A DNA stretch of 46,891 nt, from contig JAQBXT010000010.1 in the NCBI GenBank assembly GCA_027624175.1, forward strand, positions 1 to 46,891, read 5' to 3'. The stretch comes from Pseudomonadota bacterium. GTDB lineage: Bacteria; Pseudomonadota; Gammaproteobacteria; Burkholderiales; SG8-39. A program made the position numbers and the translations under genes. Shown in pieces: positions 1-8,206 of this stretch; the first letter of the stretch is position 1, and each line of letters opens with the position of its first letter. A model generated the notes under the pieces. It searched no databases, had not been told where the DNA came from, and was given only the letters and a program-made list of their open reading frames with translations.

Positions 1-83
1 CAGGGTGCCCGCAGTTTCGTTACCTAGGCCTTCGGGGCGTTTCAGGGACATGGGTTAATTGTGACGCAGCAATAGGTTAGCGA

Positions 84-110
84 CTTGAGGTCACAAATTG
101 TGACCTCAAG
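84..110. repeat. Palindrome copy A (AGGTCACAAATTGTGACCT core)
   Basis: Two 13-bp perfectly complementary arms (84-96 and 98-110) flank one central base. The same core recurs at 357-385 and 1396-1414. This copy lies about 85 bp upstream of the ORF6N-domain reading frame, where an operator would be expected, and a half-site (TTGTGAC) occurs at about 58-64. The palindrome is seen directly; the operator role is inferred. Confidence 0.7.
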
Positions 111-193
111 ACTGAGGCCCAAGCAGGTCAACGCGCGCGCTACGCGAGCGTTCTTCGAATACGACTCCCATGCGACATGCCAGGCCACCCCTA

Positions 194-574
194 ATGTCGC
201 GCATCCGCACCGTCCGAGGACAGAAGGTGCTTTTGGACTCCGACCTGGCGGCGCTTTATGGTGTAGCCACCAAAGTGCTCGTTCAAGCGGTCAAGCGCAA
301 CCTCCAGCGGTTCCCGGCCGACTTCATGTTTCATTTGACGGAACAAGAACTTAGAGGTTCAAGGTCACAATTTGTGACCTTGAACGAGTCTGGCAGGAGG
401 GGTCACAACATCAAGTACCGGCCCTATGCTTTCACCGAACAGGGCGTGGCCATGATTTCCTCCGTGCTGAGGAGCGAGCGTGCCGTGCAGGTCAACGTGG
501 AGATCATGCGTGCCTTCGTGCGACTGCGCGGCCTCATCGCGCACGATCGGCAACTCGCGCGGCGCCTCGACGCG
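194..574 (+). pseudogene. Truncated ORF6N-domain DNA-binding protein
   Basis: The frame encodes an ORF6N domain (phage KilA-N/Ant-like DNA-binding family): [20 protein letters not shown] near the start, then [20 protein letters not shown], and [17 protein letters not shown]. Intact family members continue after the LARRLD stretch with a coiled-coil tail. Here the resemblance stops at about 574, seven bases before the end of the opposite-strand vapC gene. The frame then runs on to 1159 only as an antisense shadow of vapC and vapB. I therefore read it as a 3'-truncated gene. ATG at 194 gives a typical N-terminus; ATG at 170 is an alternative. A perfect palindrome is embedded in the codons for the SQFVT segment. 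Family role in chromosomes is poorly known; transcription control or phage antirepression are possibilities. Confidence 0.65.
357..385. repeat. Palindrome copy B, inside the ORF6N coding region
   Basis: Perfect 14-bp arms (357-370 and 372-385) surround a single central T. The core matches copies A and C. In the ORF6N frame it encodes the RSQFVTL segment, so the sequence is under both protein and DNA-palindrome constraint, or the palindrome is a target site inside the gene. Confidence 0.7.
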
Positions 575-580
575 AGATGT

Positions 581-1018
581 TCATGGCATCGCCGCCGGCC
601 AGGCGGACAGGCCACTCGCCTGCGCGCCGCGCCAAAGTTCGCGGTCGTACGTCGCCACGGCGACGGTTTCGCCCAGCGATTCGCTCCACGCGAGCGCCGA
701 GGCGAGGTGCACCGAATCGTAACCGCGCAGGCCGTGCTCCCACGCCAGCGCCGCGGCGCGCGCCGCGAGCGGTTCGCCGAGTTGCAGCCGGACCAGATGT
801 TCCCAGTCGCCATTGAACGCCTGCAGCGCCTTCGCTCCCGCCTCGCGCGTGACGAGCCCGCTGCGCGCCGCCCTGGCGAGCGCCGCAGCGACTTCGGCGC
901 GGCTGATCACCGCCGTGCCGATCGCCTGCGCCGCATTGATCAGGGCGTCAACTTCCGGCGATCCTGCCTCCGCGACGTAGCGCTTCACCAAGGCGCTGGC
1001 GTCGAGGTAGACGATCAC
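581..1018 (-). CDS. vapC: VapC-like PIN-domain toxin (ribonuclease)
   Basis: A 145-residue PIN-domain protein, the usual VapC length. The family cleaves RNA, often initiator tRNA or rRNA, using a cluster of acidic residues with Mg2+. The expected acids are visible: Asp in [11 protein letters not shown] at the N-terminus, Glu in [10 protein letters not shown], Asp in [14 protein letters not shown] and Asp in VATYDREL. I chose the GTG at 1018-1016 because it overlaps the antitoxin stop as GTGA, the standard translational coupling of vapBC, and puts the PIN core at residue 1. An upstream ATG at 1108 would add 30 unrelated residues from the antitoxin frame. The gene ends where the ORF6N remnant ends, so insertion of the module may have removed the ORF6N 3' end. 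Confidence 0.85.
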   Translation of the reverse strand: MIVYLDASALVKRYVAEAGSPEVDALINAAQAIGTAVISRAEVAAALARAARSGLVTREAGAKALQAFNGDWEHLVRLQLGEPLAARAAALAWEHGLRGYDSVHLASALAWSESLGETVAVATYDRELWRGAQASGLSAWPAAMP

Positions 1019-1305
1019 TCGCGGTCTTCCACCAGCAGTCGCGCGACCGTTTTCCTCCCGAGCAGCTTCGCCACCGGCTTGCGGCGGCGCAGCTTCTGCC
1101 CGCTCCATTGCGCCAGCCCCGTGTCGCGCATCGCGGCGAGGCGCCCGCCAAGATCCTGACCCGCCCGATCCTGACCGATCGGCACGATGCGGCCGATCGG
1201 CACGCCATGGTCGGTGATGACCACGGACTCACCCTTGCGGGTGAGGCGCAGATAGTGGCTGAGGCGGCTTTTCAGTTCGCGGATGCTGACGAGGGGTTGG
1301 GCCAT
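1015..1305 (-). CDS. vapB: Phd/YefM-family antitoxin (VapB)
   Basis: A 96-residue protein beginning [20 protein letters not shown], the N-terminal DNA-binding fold of Phd/YefM antitoxins, followed by a hydrophobic [10 protein letters not shown] strand and a basic C-terminal tail that would bind the toxin. It should neutralise the VapC encoded directly downstream and repress its own operon. ATG at 1305 is preceded by a GGGAG-like ribosome binding site; a TTG at 1329 is a weaker alternative. The last four bases overlap the vapC start. Repeated TGTAGTCACAG boxes upstream look like its operator. Confidence 0.85.
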   Translation of the reverse strand: MAQPLVSIRELKSRLSHYLRLTRKGESVVITDHGVPIGRIVPIGQDRAGQDLGGRLAAMRDTGLAQWSGQKLRRRKPVAKLLGRKTVARLLVEDRE

Positions 1306-1330
1306 GGGGGCTCCCGGCGGGGACGTCAAA

Positions 1331-1362
1331 TGTAGTCACAGTATAACAGATTGTAGTCACAG
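1331..1362 (-). promoter_or_regulatory. vapBC operator: two direct TGTAGTCACAG boxes
   Basis: TGTAGTCACAG occurs at 1331-1341 and again at 1352-1362, 21 bp apart (two helical turns), just upstream of vapB. On the minus strand the interval reads CTGTGACTACA, spacer, TATACT, CTGTGACTACA, so a -10-like TATACT (1345-1340) lies against the proximal box. Binding of the VapB/VapC complex here would block the promoter. No good -35 is visible. Confidence 0.55.
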
Positions 1363-1392
1363 GCCGCCGGGCGCCGCCGGGCATCTCGAATC

Positions 1393-1416
1393 TTGAGGTC
1401 ACAATTTGTGACCTTG
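1393..1416. repeat. Palindrome copy C (AGGTCACAATTTGTGACCT core)
   Basis: The core at 1396-1414 has 9-bp perfect arms around a central T and matches copies A and B. It lies between the vapBC promoter and the end of the helicase gene (1428), so copies A and C bracket the ORF6N/VapBC patch. Confidence 0.65.
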
Positions 1417-1427
1417 GACGACCGGCG

Positions 1428-4361
1428 CTACCACTCCCGCCACCCCTTCTGCAGCGGGAAATAAAGCCCCCGGCCCGCCCCGCCCAGCGCTTCCGCATAA
1501 GCATCGAGCTGCGCCGCATAGCGCAGCTGCTGCTGGTCCAGGAACGCCTCCACCCCCGCGCCCTCGTGCGCGCTGGCCTTGTAGTCCACCACCCACTTCT
1601 TCGAGTCCGCGTCCTCGAAGTACCGATCGATGCGAAAGCTGCGCTCACGGCTGCGCAGCCGGTACTCATTGCGCGCCATCTTCTGCGGCCCGAGCACCCA
1701 TCGCCCCCGCTCATCCGCCAACGCGTTCTTCAGCCCCAATACCACCAGCGCCGCGGCGCGATCCAGCTCGGCCGGCGCCACGCCCCGGCGCTGCAGCTCG
1801 ATGACGAAGCGGGAACGAAGTGCATCGACCCGCTTCGCATCCCAGCCGCGCAACTCGTTCTCGGCGATGCGCTGCAACCACGCGTGCACAACGATGCCCG
1901 CGTGGCGCACGGTTTCCTTCGCCCAATCGAACGGCGGTGGTTCTTCCTCCCGCCCCTCCTCCGGCGCAGCCCACTTCGCCGCCATCGGAACCGGGGGCAT
2001 CTCAAAATCCGAAGGCAGCCGCCTCAACTCCCCCGCCGGCAACGACGCCTTTCCCTCCTTCTCCCCCGCCACCGCCGCAGGCAACCTCACCCCCGCCTCC
2101 ACCGCCGCCCAGGCCAATCCCAATAACGAGCGCCGCGAAGGCATCTTCACCACCCCATCCCCATCCACCTTCACGCAGCCGAGCAAACGCAGCCGCGACT
2201 GCGCGCGCGTCGCCGCGACATAAAACAAGCGCCCCGCTTCGATGTCCTCCGCCTCCCGGTCCAGGGACCGCACGTACTGATATAAAGGCTCCCGGTCCCC
2301 GCCGGTCTCGTCGATCGGCGCGAGCAGCAGGCGACCCCCAGCTAACGCGCGCCAGGCGAACAAGGGCTTGCGGCCCGAGCGCGGCGCACGATCCAGGCCG
2401 GGTACGATGACGGTGTCGAACTCCAGGCCCTTTGCCTTGTGGATGGTCATGATCTCCACCGCCTCGGGGCCGGCCTCTACGTCGGGCAGGGCGTAGAGCT
2501 GGTCGAGGCTTTTGGCGAGCTGGCCGAAATCCGTGAGCTCGCCCGCCTCCTCCAGGCGCTCGAGCTCGTCGAAGAAGATTTCGGCGTCCTCCAGGTCGGT
2601 GGCATCGCCAACGCAGGCTGGGCCGCCAAGCGCGAGCCAGACGCCCTCGACGCGATCGCGCAGGGTGCCGCGCAGGCGATTCTCCAGGGCAGGCTTGAGG
2701 ACGGTGACCACGCGCGCAAGGCGCGCCTCGCCCCGGATCAGTTCCCAGACGGTCTGGTCGCGATGGGGCTCGAACAACGCGGAGAGTTCATCCAGCGTCA
2801 GCCCGCACCACGGCGCGCGCAGGATCGCGAGCCAGGCGACGCGGTCGGCGAGATGGGTGAGCGCCCGCGTCAGCGCGTACAGGTCCTGCACCACCTGCTT
2901 TTCTCCGAGCTGTTCGATCTCCACCGCGCGAAAGCGGATGTCGGCGGCCTTCAGCGCCGGGACGATGGCATCCAGGTGGCTGCGGTTGCGAACCAGGATC
3001 GCGGTCTTGCCGCGCGCCTCGGAAAGGAGCTGCACCACGCGCTTCGCTTCGGCCTCGCGATCGTTGAACACTTCCAGCGTCGGCGCGCCCTCCAGGTCCG
3101 CGGCCTCGAACGGCACGGAGGGCGAATAGGGCACCGCGCCTGAGGCTTCATCCTCGGCCGCCGGCAGCACCGAAGGAAACACGCGGTTCACCCAATCGAC
3201 GATCGCGCCCTGCGAGCGGAAATTCGTCGCCAGCGTGAGCGGCTCGAGCGCCACGTTCTCCAGCCCCGCGCGCTGCGCGTGCAGGAACAGGCCCACCTGC
3301 GCATCGCGAAAGCGGTAGATCGACTGCATCGGATCGCCCACCACGAACAGCGTGCGCCCGTCGTCCGCCTGCCAGCCGGCGGTCAGGAGGCGCAGCAGGT
3401 CCCACTGCGAGTTGGACGTGTCCTGGAACTCGTCCACCAGCAGGTGCTTCACGCGCACGTCCAGCGACAACAGCAGGTCCGTGGGCTCCTCCGGCGTGCC
3501 GAGCGCCAGCAGCGCGCCGTGCGCGATCTCGGTGAAATCCACTTCCCCGCGCTCCGCGAACAACAGGCGCAGCTGCGCCACCGCGGGATTGAGCAGCGCG
3601 AGGATCGCCTCCAGTGCCTCCCACTGTGCTTCCGCATACACAGCGGGCGGCACAGCGAGCAGCGCCGCGAGCGCCTCCTGCAGGCCGGGGATGGCAGCAA
3701 GCTCGGGCGGCGCGGGCTTGGGCTTCTTGCGCCACTCACCCTTCAGCGTCAGCACTTCCTTGGCGAGTTCCGGCGTCGCCTTTGCATGGAGCGCTTGCGC
3801 ACGGCCGATGAGCCGCGCGCGCTCCTCCTGCAGCGCCGCCTCCAATTCCTTGCGTGTGGGCGCGCCGCCGGTTTTTCGCAACCACTGGTCGCGCCGCTGC
3901 AGCATCTCCGCGAGCAGGCTGGTCGCGTCCGCGACGTGGTTGTCCAGGTGCGCGAGCAACCGCGCCACCGGCGGCGTGAGATCAAGAAGCGTGCGCGACG
4001 CCGCCTCGCGGTAAAGGTCGGACGCATCCTCCGCCACCCCCGGCTGCGCGCCGAACTTCGCCAGTACCGGCATCTGCGCGGTGAGCGACGCGCACAAGGC
4101 GTCGATGGTCTGGATGCGCAGGCGCGGCGCGAGCTCGGGCGACACTTGCTCCGTCACGCGCTTGCGCATCTCGGCCGCCGCCTTCTTGGTAAAGGTGATG
4201 GCGACGATCTCCTCGGGCTGCTGCACCGTCCCCAGGAGCTTCAGGTAGCGGTCCACCAGCAGCGCCGTCTTCCCCGAGCCCGCCGGCGCCTGCACGATGA
4301 ACGAGCGCGTCACCTCCAGCGCGCGATCGCGTTCTTTCTGATCAGCGATGGGTATGCTCAT
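1428..4361 (-). CDS. UvrD/Rep-family helicase-nuclease (AddA/RecB-like)
   Basis: A 977-residue superfamily 1A helicase expected to unwind and resect double-strand DNA ends for RecA recombination together with the PD-(D/E)XK partner at 5557-8181. Helicase motifs appear in order: Walker A APAGSGKTALL at about residue 25, AITFTKKAAAEMR (Ia), LLVDEFQDTSNSQW (II), VVGDPMQSIYRFR (III), ATNFRS (IV), MTIHKAKGLEFDTV (V) and LFYVAATRAQSRL (VI). The C-terminus carries a nuclease domain with IDRYFED...WVVDYKAS. Length is a little below typical AddA (1,100-1,200). In related genomes the two genes are usually adjacent; here they are 1.2 kb apart. Family assignment is firm; the exact AddA versus RecB-like name is not. 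Confidence 0.88.
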   Translation of the reverse strand: MSIPIADQKERDRALEVTRSFIVQAPAGSGKTALLVDRYLKLLGTVQQPEEIVAITFTKKAAAEMRKRVTEQVSPELAPRLRIQTIDALCASLTAQMPVLAKFGAQPGVAEDASDLYREAASRTLLDLTPPVARLLAHLDNHVADATSLLAEMLQRRDQWLRKTGGAPTRKELEAALQEERARLIGRAQALHAKATPELAKEVLTLKGEWRKKPKPAPPELAAIPGLQEALAALLAVPPAVYAEAQWEALEAILALLNPAVAQLRLLFAERGEVDFTEIAHGALLALGTPEEPTDLLLSLDVRVKHLLVDEFQDTSNSQWDLLRLLTAGWQADDGRTLFVVGDPMQSIYRFRDAQVGLFLHAQRAGLENVALEPLTLATNFRSQGAIVDWVNRVFPSVLPAAEDEASGAVPYSPSVPFEAADLEGAPTLEVFNDREAEAKRVVQLLSEARGKTAILVRNRSHLDAIVPALKAADIRFRAVEIEQLGEKQVVQDLYALTRALTHLADRVAWLAILRAPWCGLTLDELSALFEPHRDQTVWELIRGEARLARVVTVLKPALENRLRGTLRDRVEGVWLALGGPACVGDATDLEDAEIFFDELERLEEAGELTDFGQLAKSLDQLYALPDVEAGPEAVEIMTIHKAKGLEFDTVIVPGLDRAPRSGRKPLFAWRALAGGRLLLAPIDETGGDREPLYQYVRSLDREAEDIEAGRLFYVAATRAQSRLRLLGCVKVDGDGVVKMPSRRSLLGLAWAAVEAGVRLPAAVAGEKEGKASLPAGELRRLPSDFEMPPVPMAAKWAAPEEGREEEPPPFDWAKETVRHAGIVVHAWLQRIAENELRGWDAKRVDALRSRFVIELQRRGVAPAELDRAAALVVLGLKNALADERGRWVLGPQKMARNEYRLRSRERSFRIDRYFEDADSKKWVVDYKASAHEGAGVEAFLDQQQLRYAAQLDAYAEALGGAGRGLYFPLQKGWREW

Positions 4362-4399
4362 GGCCCCACGCCCGGGGTAACATCTACACTCAAGAGACC

Positions 4400-4606
4400 A
4401 TGGCGCTCAAAGGCCGCATCGAGATCAAGCCCGGTGTGATGGGCGGAAAGCCGGTGATTCGCGGCACACGTATCCCGGTGGAATTCATCCTGCGCAAACT
4501 CGCCGAGGGCGCAACGGAGGCGGAGTTGATCGATGCCTATCCGACTCTCAGGAAGGGCGATATCGAAGCCGCCATGGCTTGGCAAACAAACGGACTGACC
4601 AGATAG
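4400..4606 (+). CDS. DUF433 antitoxin-like protein
   Basis: A 68-residue protein with the DUF433 signature GVMGGKPVIRGTRIPVEFILRKLA followed by the helix-turn-helix-like DAYPTLRKGDIEAAMAW. DUF433 proteins resemble the DNA-binding half of VapB-type antitoxins and are commonly followed by a PIN-like DUF5615 toxin. No such toxin follows; the next gene (6 bases later) is HicB-like. It is divergent from the helicase gene with a 38-bp gap, and an AAGAGA ribosome binding site precedes ATG 4400. Confidence 0.8.
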   Translation: MALKGRIEIKPGVMGGKPVIRGTRIPVEFILRKLAEGATEAELIDAYPTLRKGDIEAAMAWQTNGLTR

Positions 4607-4612
4607 AAGCTG

Positions 4613-4825
4613 ATGCGATACGCAATCGTCATCGAAAGAGCCGAAGGAAACTACGGCACCTACGTTCCCGATCTCCCGGGATGCGTCACGGTCGGCGATA
4701 CGCTCGAAGAAGTTCGCACCCTGATTCGAGAGGCAATCGAGTTCCATCTCGACGGAATGCGCGAGGACGGCACACCGATTCCCAGTCCCAGCAGCCGTGT
4801 GGCATACGTGGAAATCGGGCTCTGA
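4613..4825 (+). CDS. HicB-like protein without a HicA partner
   Basis: A 70-residue HicB-fold protein: MRYAIVIERAEGNYGTYVPD, PGCVTVGDTLEEV, then IREAIEFHLDGMREDGTPIP. HicB normally folds as a partly degraded RNase-H-like domain that masks the HicA toxin. Neither a HicA double-stranded-RNA-binding protein (about 60 residues) nor a C-terminal DNA-binding extension is present here. It may be a solitary regulator or the surviving half of a toxin-antitoxin pair. It follows the DUF433 gene by 6 bases and precedes the GST by 18, so the three probably share a transcript. Confidence 0.8.
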   Translation: MRYAIVIERAEGNYGTYVPDLPGCVTVGDTLEEVRTLIREAIEFHLDGMREDGTPIPSPSSRVAYVEIGL

Positions 4826-4843
4826 CCCCGATTTATTCCGGAC

Positions 4844-5542
4844 ATGCCGATGAAGATGTGGGACTTTGCCGCCGCGGAAGACGACCGGCGCTTCTCGCCC
4901 TACTGCTGGCGCATCAAGCTGGCGCTGGCGCACAAGGGACTCAAGGCCGAAACCATCCCCTGGCGCTTCACGGAGAAAGAGGCGATTGCCGTCTCCGGCC
5001 AGGGCATGGTGCCGGTGATCATGGACGACGGGAAGGAAGTGCACGACTCCTGGGCCATCGCCGAGTACCTCGACGAGAAATACCCCGCCACGCCGCTGTT
5101 CGAGAGCGCGCAGGCGAAGTCCCTCGCCTTCGTTTTCAAGACCTGGGTGGAGAGCACGCTGCACGGGCCGATCCTGCGCGGCATCGTCGTCGACCTGTTC
5201 AACGCGCTGCACGAAAGGGACAAGCCGTATTTTCGCGAGTCGCGCGAGAAGCGCCTCGGCAAGACGCTGGAACAATTCGGCGCCGACCCGCAACAGGCGC
5301 TCACCGACCTGCGCACGGCACTCCTGCCGGTGCGCAAGCAACTGGTGCAGGAACCCTACGTCTGCGGCAAGACCCCCGCCTTTGCCGATTACCTCCTGTT
5401 CGGCGCCTTCCAGTGGGCGCGCGCCGTGTCGCCGCTGCGCCTGCTCGAGCCCGACGACCCGGTGTACGCCTGGCGCGAACGCATGCTGGACCTGTACGAC
5501 GGTCTCGCCCGCAAGGCCAAGGGCTACCCGGTCTGGGCCTAG
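4844..5542 (+). CDS. Glutathione S-transferase family protein
   Basis: A 232-residue protein with an N-terminal thioredoxin-like GST domain (RRFSPYCWRIKLALAHKGL, then GQGMVPVIMDDG with the cis-Pro of the glutathione site, then DSWAIAEYLDEKYP) and an all-helical C-terminal domain from about residue 95. The SPYCWR segment resembles LigE/LigF-like or beta-class GSTs, but substrate cannot be read from sequence. It would conjugate or reduce electrophiles in the cytoplasm. The gene ends 14 bp before the convergent nuclease gene. ATG 4850 is an alternative start. Confidence 0.82.
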   Translation: MPMKMWDFAAAEDDRRFSPYCWRIKLALAHKGLKAETIPWRFTEKEAIAVSGQGMVPVIMDDGKEVHDSWAIAEYLDEKYPATPLFESAQAKSLAFVFKTWVESTLHGPILRGIVVDLFNALHERDKPYFRESREKRLGKTLEQFGADPQQALTDLRTALLPVRKQLVQEPYVCGKTPAFADYLLFGAFQWARAVSPLRLLEPDDPVYAWRERMLDLYDGLARKAKGYPVWA

Positions 5543-5556
5543 TAATAGAGGGGCGA

Positions 5557-8181
5557 TCATTCTTCGTCGCCTTCGTCGCCGAGCGCACTGACGCGCTCGT
5601 ACACGCGGCAGAGCGGTTGCAGGTCGCAGTAGCGGCAGGTTTGCAGGAGTCTCTTGGGATCCACTCGCGCATCGCCTGACGCGAAGCCAGAACCCAGCGC
5701 CTCGAGCTCCTTCTTCCAGCCTTCGAGCAGCGCCGCCCAGTCCTTGGCGGGCTTCACATCGGGGATCAGGTCCTTGCGGTCCGAGAAACCCATGTAGCGC
5801 ATCTCGCCGGTTTTCAATCGGGCAAATGCGACCGCTGAGATCGGTTCGGCAGCGTTCAAGGCATATAGAGGGAGCTGCGGGTCGTCGGGGCGCTCGTTCA
5901 ACCAGTCGTTGGGCGTCGGGCGGCCGGTCTTGTAGTCGATGAGCGCGTGGCCGCCGGCTTCGAGCTTGTCCAGGCGGTCGATGCGGCCGTTGAGTTCAAG
6001 GCCTGCAACGGAGAGCTTGCGCTTGTCTTCCATCGCGACCACTTCGAACGGATCCCGCTGCCTTTCCACTTCCAGCCATTCGCGGGCGAGCATGGCCAGG
6101 CGCTTGCGTTCAAGCGCGGCGAAAGGCTCTTCCAGTTCGGCTTCGGCAACGGCGGCTCTCGCGGCACGCTCGATCGCGGGTTCGACGTCACCAGTCAAAC
6201 CAGTGCTGCCTTTCAGTTGAGTCCACAGTTCCTTCATCAGGGTGTGGAGCAGGGAGCCGCGGGCCATGGCGTCCAGACCTTCAACAGGCTCCTCGAGCGC
6301 TTCGGCGGCGAGCCGGTGTCTGGCAAATGCCCTGAATGGACACGCTGCTTGATCTGACAGGATTCTTGTTCCGCCCTTCGGGGTCTTTGTACCCAGTGCG
6401 GGCGCTTGCCCATCCGTTACTGACTCGATTCGCCGCGCGGCGAAAATCGCATCCCTGTACCGTGCGACGCTCTTTGTCTCCGGCGTTTCCAAAAGCGAGG
6501 AAACGCCGGAGATCAATGGAGAACCGATCAGGGCCCGATCCTCTTCATGGGTTGGATGGGACACGATCACCTCAGTTGCCGCGTGCAACCAACCTTCTGT
6601 AATTCTCTTTGCCCTTTCCAGCGTCGCCTCCGGCGAGGCTTCGGGAATTCCCGCTTTTCGCTGCAGCGCGGGATGAATGAATGGATTGAGTCTCGAGCGC
6701 ACGGGCCACACTTCATCAGTCAGCCCGGTTATCCACAGTGCATCGAACTCCAGTCCCAGGGACTCGATGAATCCCAGTACTTGAATCGGCGCATCGGGCG
6801 TCTCCGGCTGAAACAGCGCCTCGGCGCATTGCTTGAGACTGGCAAGGGCTTGCCGGAATGACATCTTCGGCGCGACGCGCTCGAGTTTGGCGAATTCGGC
6901 CAGGGTCTCGTTGAATTTGGCGCGGGTCTGGTATTCGTCGGAGTCGAGGCTGCGCCCGGGAAATCCCAAGGCCTCCAGCAGCGCGGTGAACTGCCGGCCC
7001 CAGTCGTGCGGCGAAGCGTTGTCCTTCCTCGGCACGGCGAACAGGGCTTCGAGCCGCTGGCGCAGAACGGGGCAGCCCTCAATCAATCCAATAAATTTCC
7101 CGAGCGTGACCCTCGCAGGTGCCTTCTTCCTCAGCACCACATCCAGCAGCGCGCGCTTCGCGATCTCGGGCTCGGCGCCGTCGATGAAAGGCGAGCGGAT
7201 GAGTTTGGATGCCTGCTCGAAGGGAATCTCGCCGGCGGCGAGTTCGAGGATGGAGAGCGCGGCGCGAACGAGCGGGTAATCGGCGAGCGGCGCGCCCAGC
7301 GAGAGGTTGAACGGCAGGGACTTTTTCTCTGTGCCGGGAAGGTTGTGCGCCGGATGCAGGGTGCGCGCGAAAACGCGTGCGACTTCCTTGCGGCGCAGGC
7401 CCAGCTCGGGCACCACGACGCCGATGCGCTGCGCGCCGGCCTCGAGCCTGGCGCGCGCCCACTGCGCGGCGGCGTCGAGTTCCTCGCGGGCGGAGGGAAA
7501 GATACGGCGGTGGGCTACGCCCGCCCTGCCCGCGGGCGCGCAGCTCATGACCTCGACGCCGTGCTTCGCGCAGGCGTCGAAGAATTCCTGCTCCTGCGGC
7601 GTTACTACGTCGAAGGCGTACGCAACCAGCAGCTTCGGCTTGCGCAGCGCGGCTTCCTTCAGCAGCGGCGCGACGACGTCAGCCAGGCGCGCCGCATCGG
7701 TGTTGCCCTCGCGCTCGCAGCGCCGCCCATAGTCGCGCGACCATTCCGCAAAGGCTTTCGCGTCGTCGTTGCCGGGAAAGCTGGCGAGCGCCCCGGCGAT
7801 GCGCCAGGAATGCGCGAGTTCCCAGGCGCGCAAACAATTGCCCGCGGCCTGCGGCACGGCAAGGAGCGCCTCGCCCCACTTGCTCGCGCGGATTGCGGAT
7901 TCCCACAGCGCCTGTTCCTGCGCGGCGGTGAGCAAGAGCGGAAGCTTCGCCGCGAGATCCGAGTAGAGCGCGTCTTCGTACAGCCGCTCGACGAATGCGG
8001 AAAACGGCAGGATGTCCGCCGTCTCCCAGACCTTCAGGTTCTTTGCGATCTGACCTGCGTCGAACTCGCGCGAGAACTCCTGCGCAAGGCGCCGGTTGGG
8101 AGTGACGACGGTGACGCGCGCCGCCTGCCCTTCGGCGAGGCGCGAGAGGAGTTCGGCTTTCCGGACCGGCGCAAAAGACAT
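5557..8181 (-). CDS. PD-(D/E)XK nuclease, AddB-like DNA repair protein
   Basis: An 874-residue AddB-like protein, the presumed partner of the helicase at 1428-4361. The N-terminus VTVVTPNRRLAQEFSREFDAG lacks a Walker A lysine, as in the inactivated-helicase AddB-like family found in proteobacteria. The C-terminal nuclease has RIDRLDKLEAGGHALIDYKTG (catalytic Asp and Lys) flanked by cysteines: one in ILSDQAACPFRAFARHRL and three in CRYCDLQPLC. That matches the iron-sulfur staple of AddB nucleases. ATG 8181 starts just after GGCGCAAAAG; it converges on the GST gene. Confidence 0.86.
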   Translation of the reverse strand: MSFAPVRKAELLSRLAEGQAARVTVVTPNRRLAQEFSREFDAGQIAKNLKVWETADILPFSAFVERLYEDALYSDLAAKLPLLLTAAQEQALWESAIRASKWGEALLAVPQAAGNCLRAWELAHSWRIAGALASFPGNDDAKAFAEWSRDYGRRCEREGNTDAARLADVVAPLLKEAALRKPKLLVAYAFDVVTPQEQEFFDACAKHGVEVMSCAPAGRAGVAHRRIFPSAREELDAAAQWARARLEAGAQRIGVVVPELGLRRKEVARVFARTLHPAHNLPGTEKKSLPFNLSLGAPLADYPLVRAALSILELAAGEIPFEQASKLIRSPFIDGAEPEIAKRALLDVVLRKKAPARVTLGKFIGLIEGCPVLRQRLEALFAVPRKDNASPHDWGRQFTALLEALGFPGRSLDSDEYQTRAKFNETLAEFAKLERVAPKMSFRQALASLKQCAEALFQPETPDAPIQVLGFIESLGLEFDALWITGLTDEVWPVRSRLNPFIHPALQRKAGIPEASPEATLERAKRITEGWLHAATEVIVSHPTHEEDRALIGSPLISGVSSLLETPETKSVARYRDAIFAARRIESVTDGQAPALGTKTPKGGTRILSDQAACPFRAFARHRLAAEALEEPVEGLDAMARGSLLHTLMKELWTQLKGSTGLTGDVEPAIERAARAAVAEAELEEPFAALERKRLAMLAREWLEVERQRDPFEVVAMEDKRKLSVAGLELNGRIDRLDKLEAGGHALIDYKTGRPTPNDWLNERPDDPQLPLYALNAAEPISAVAFARLKTGEMRYMGFSDRKDLIPDVKPAKDWAALLEGWKKELEALGSGFASGDARVDPKRLLQTCRYCDLQPLCRVYERVSALGDEGDEE

Positions 8182-8206
8182 GCGCCGGAAGTTTAGAGCA
8201 GGCGGG

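Noticed and set aside
85-354. 89-codon plus-strand frame over the ORF6N start
   Set aside because: It is out of frame with the ORF6N domain and has no recognisable protein features; its RSQIVTS-like start comes from the palindrome.
4358-5560. 400-codon minus-strand frame opposite DUF433, HicB and GST
   Set aside because: It is antisense to three recognisable genes and has no domain; long shadow frames are normal at this GC content.
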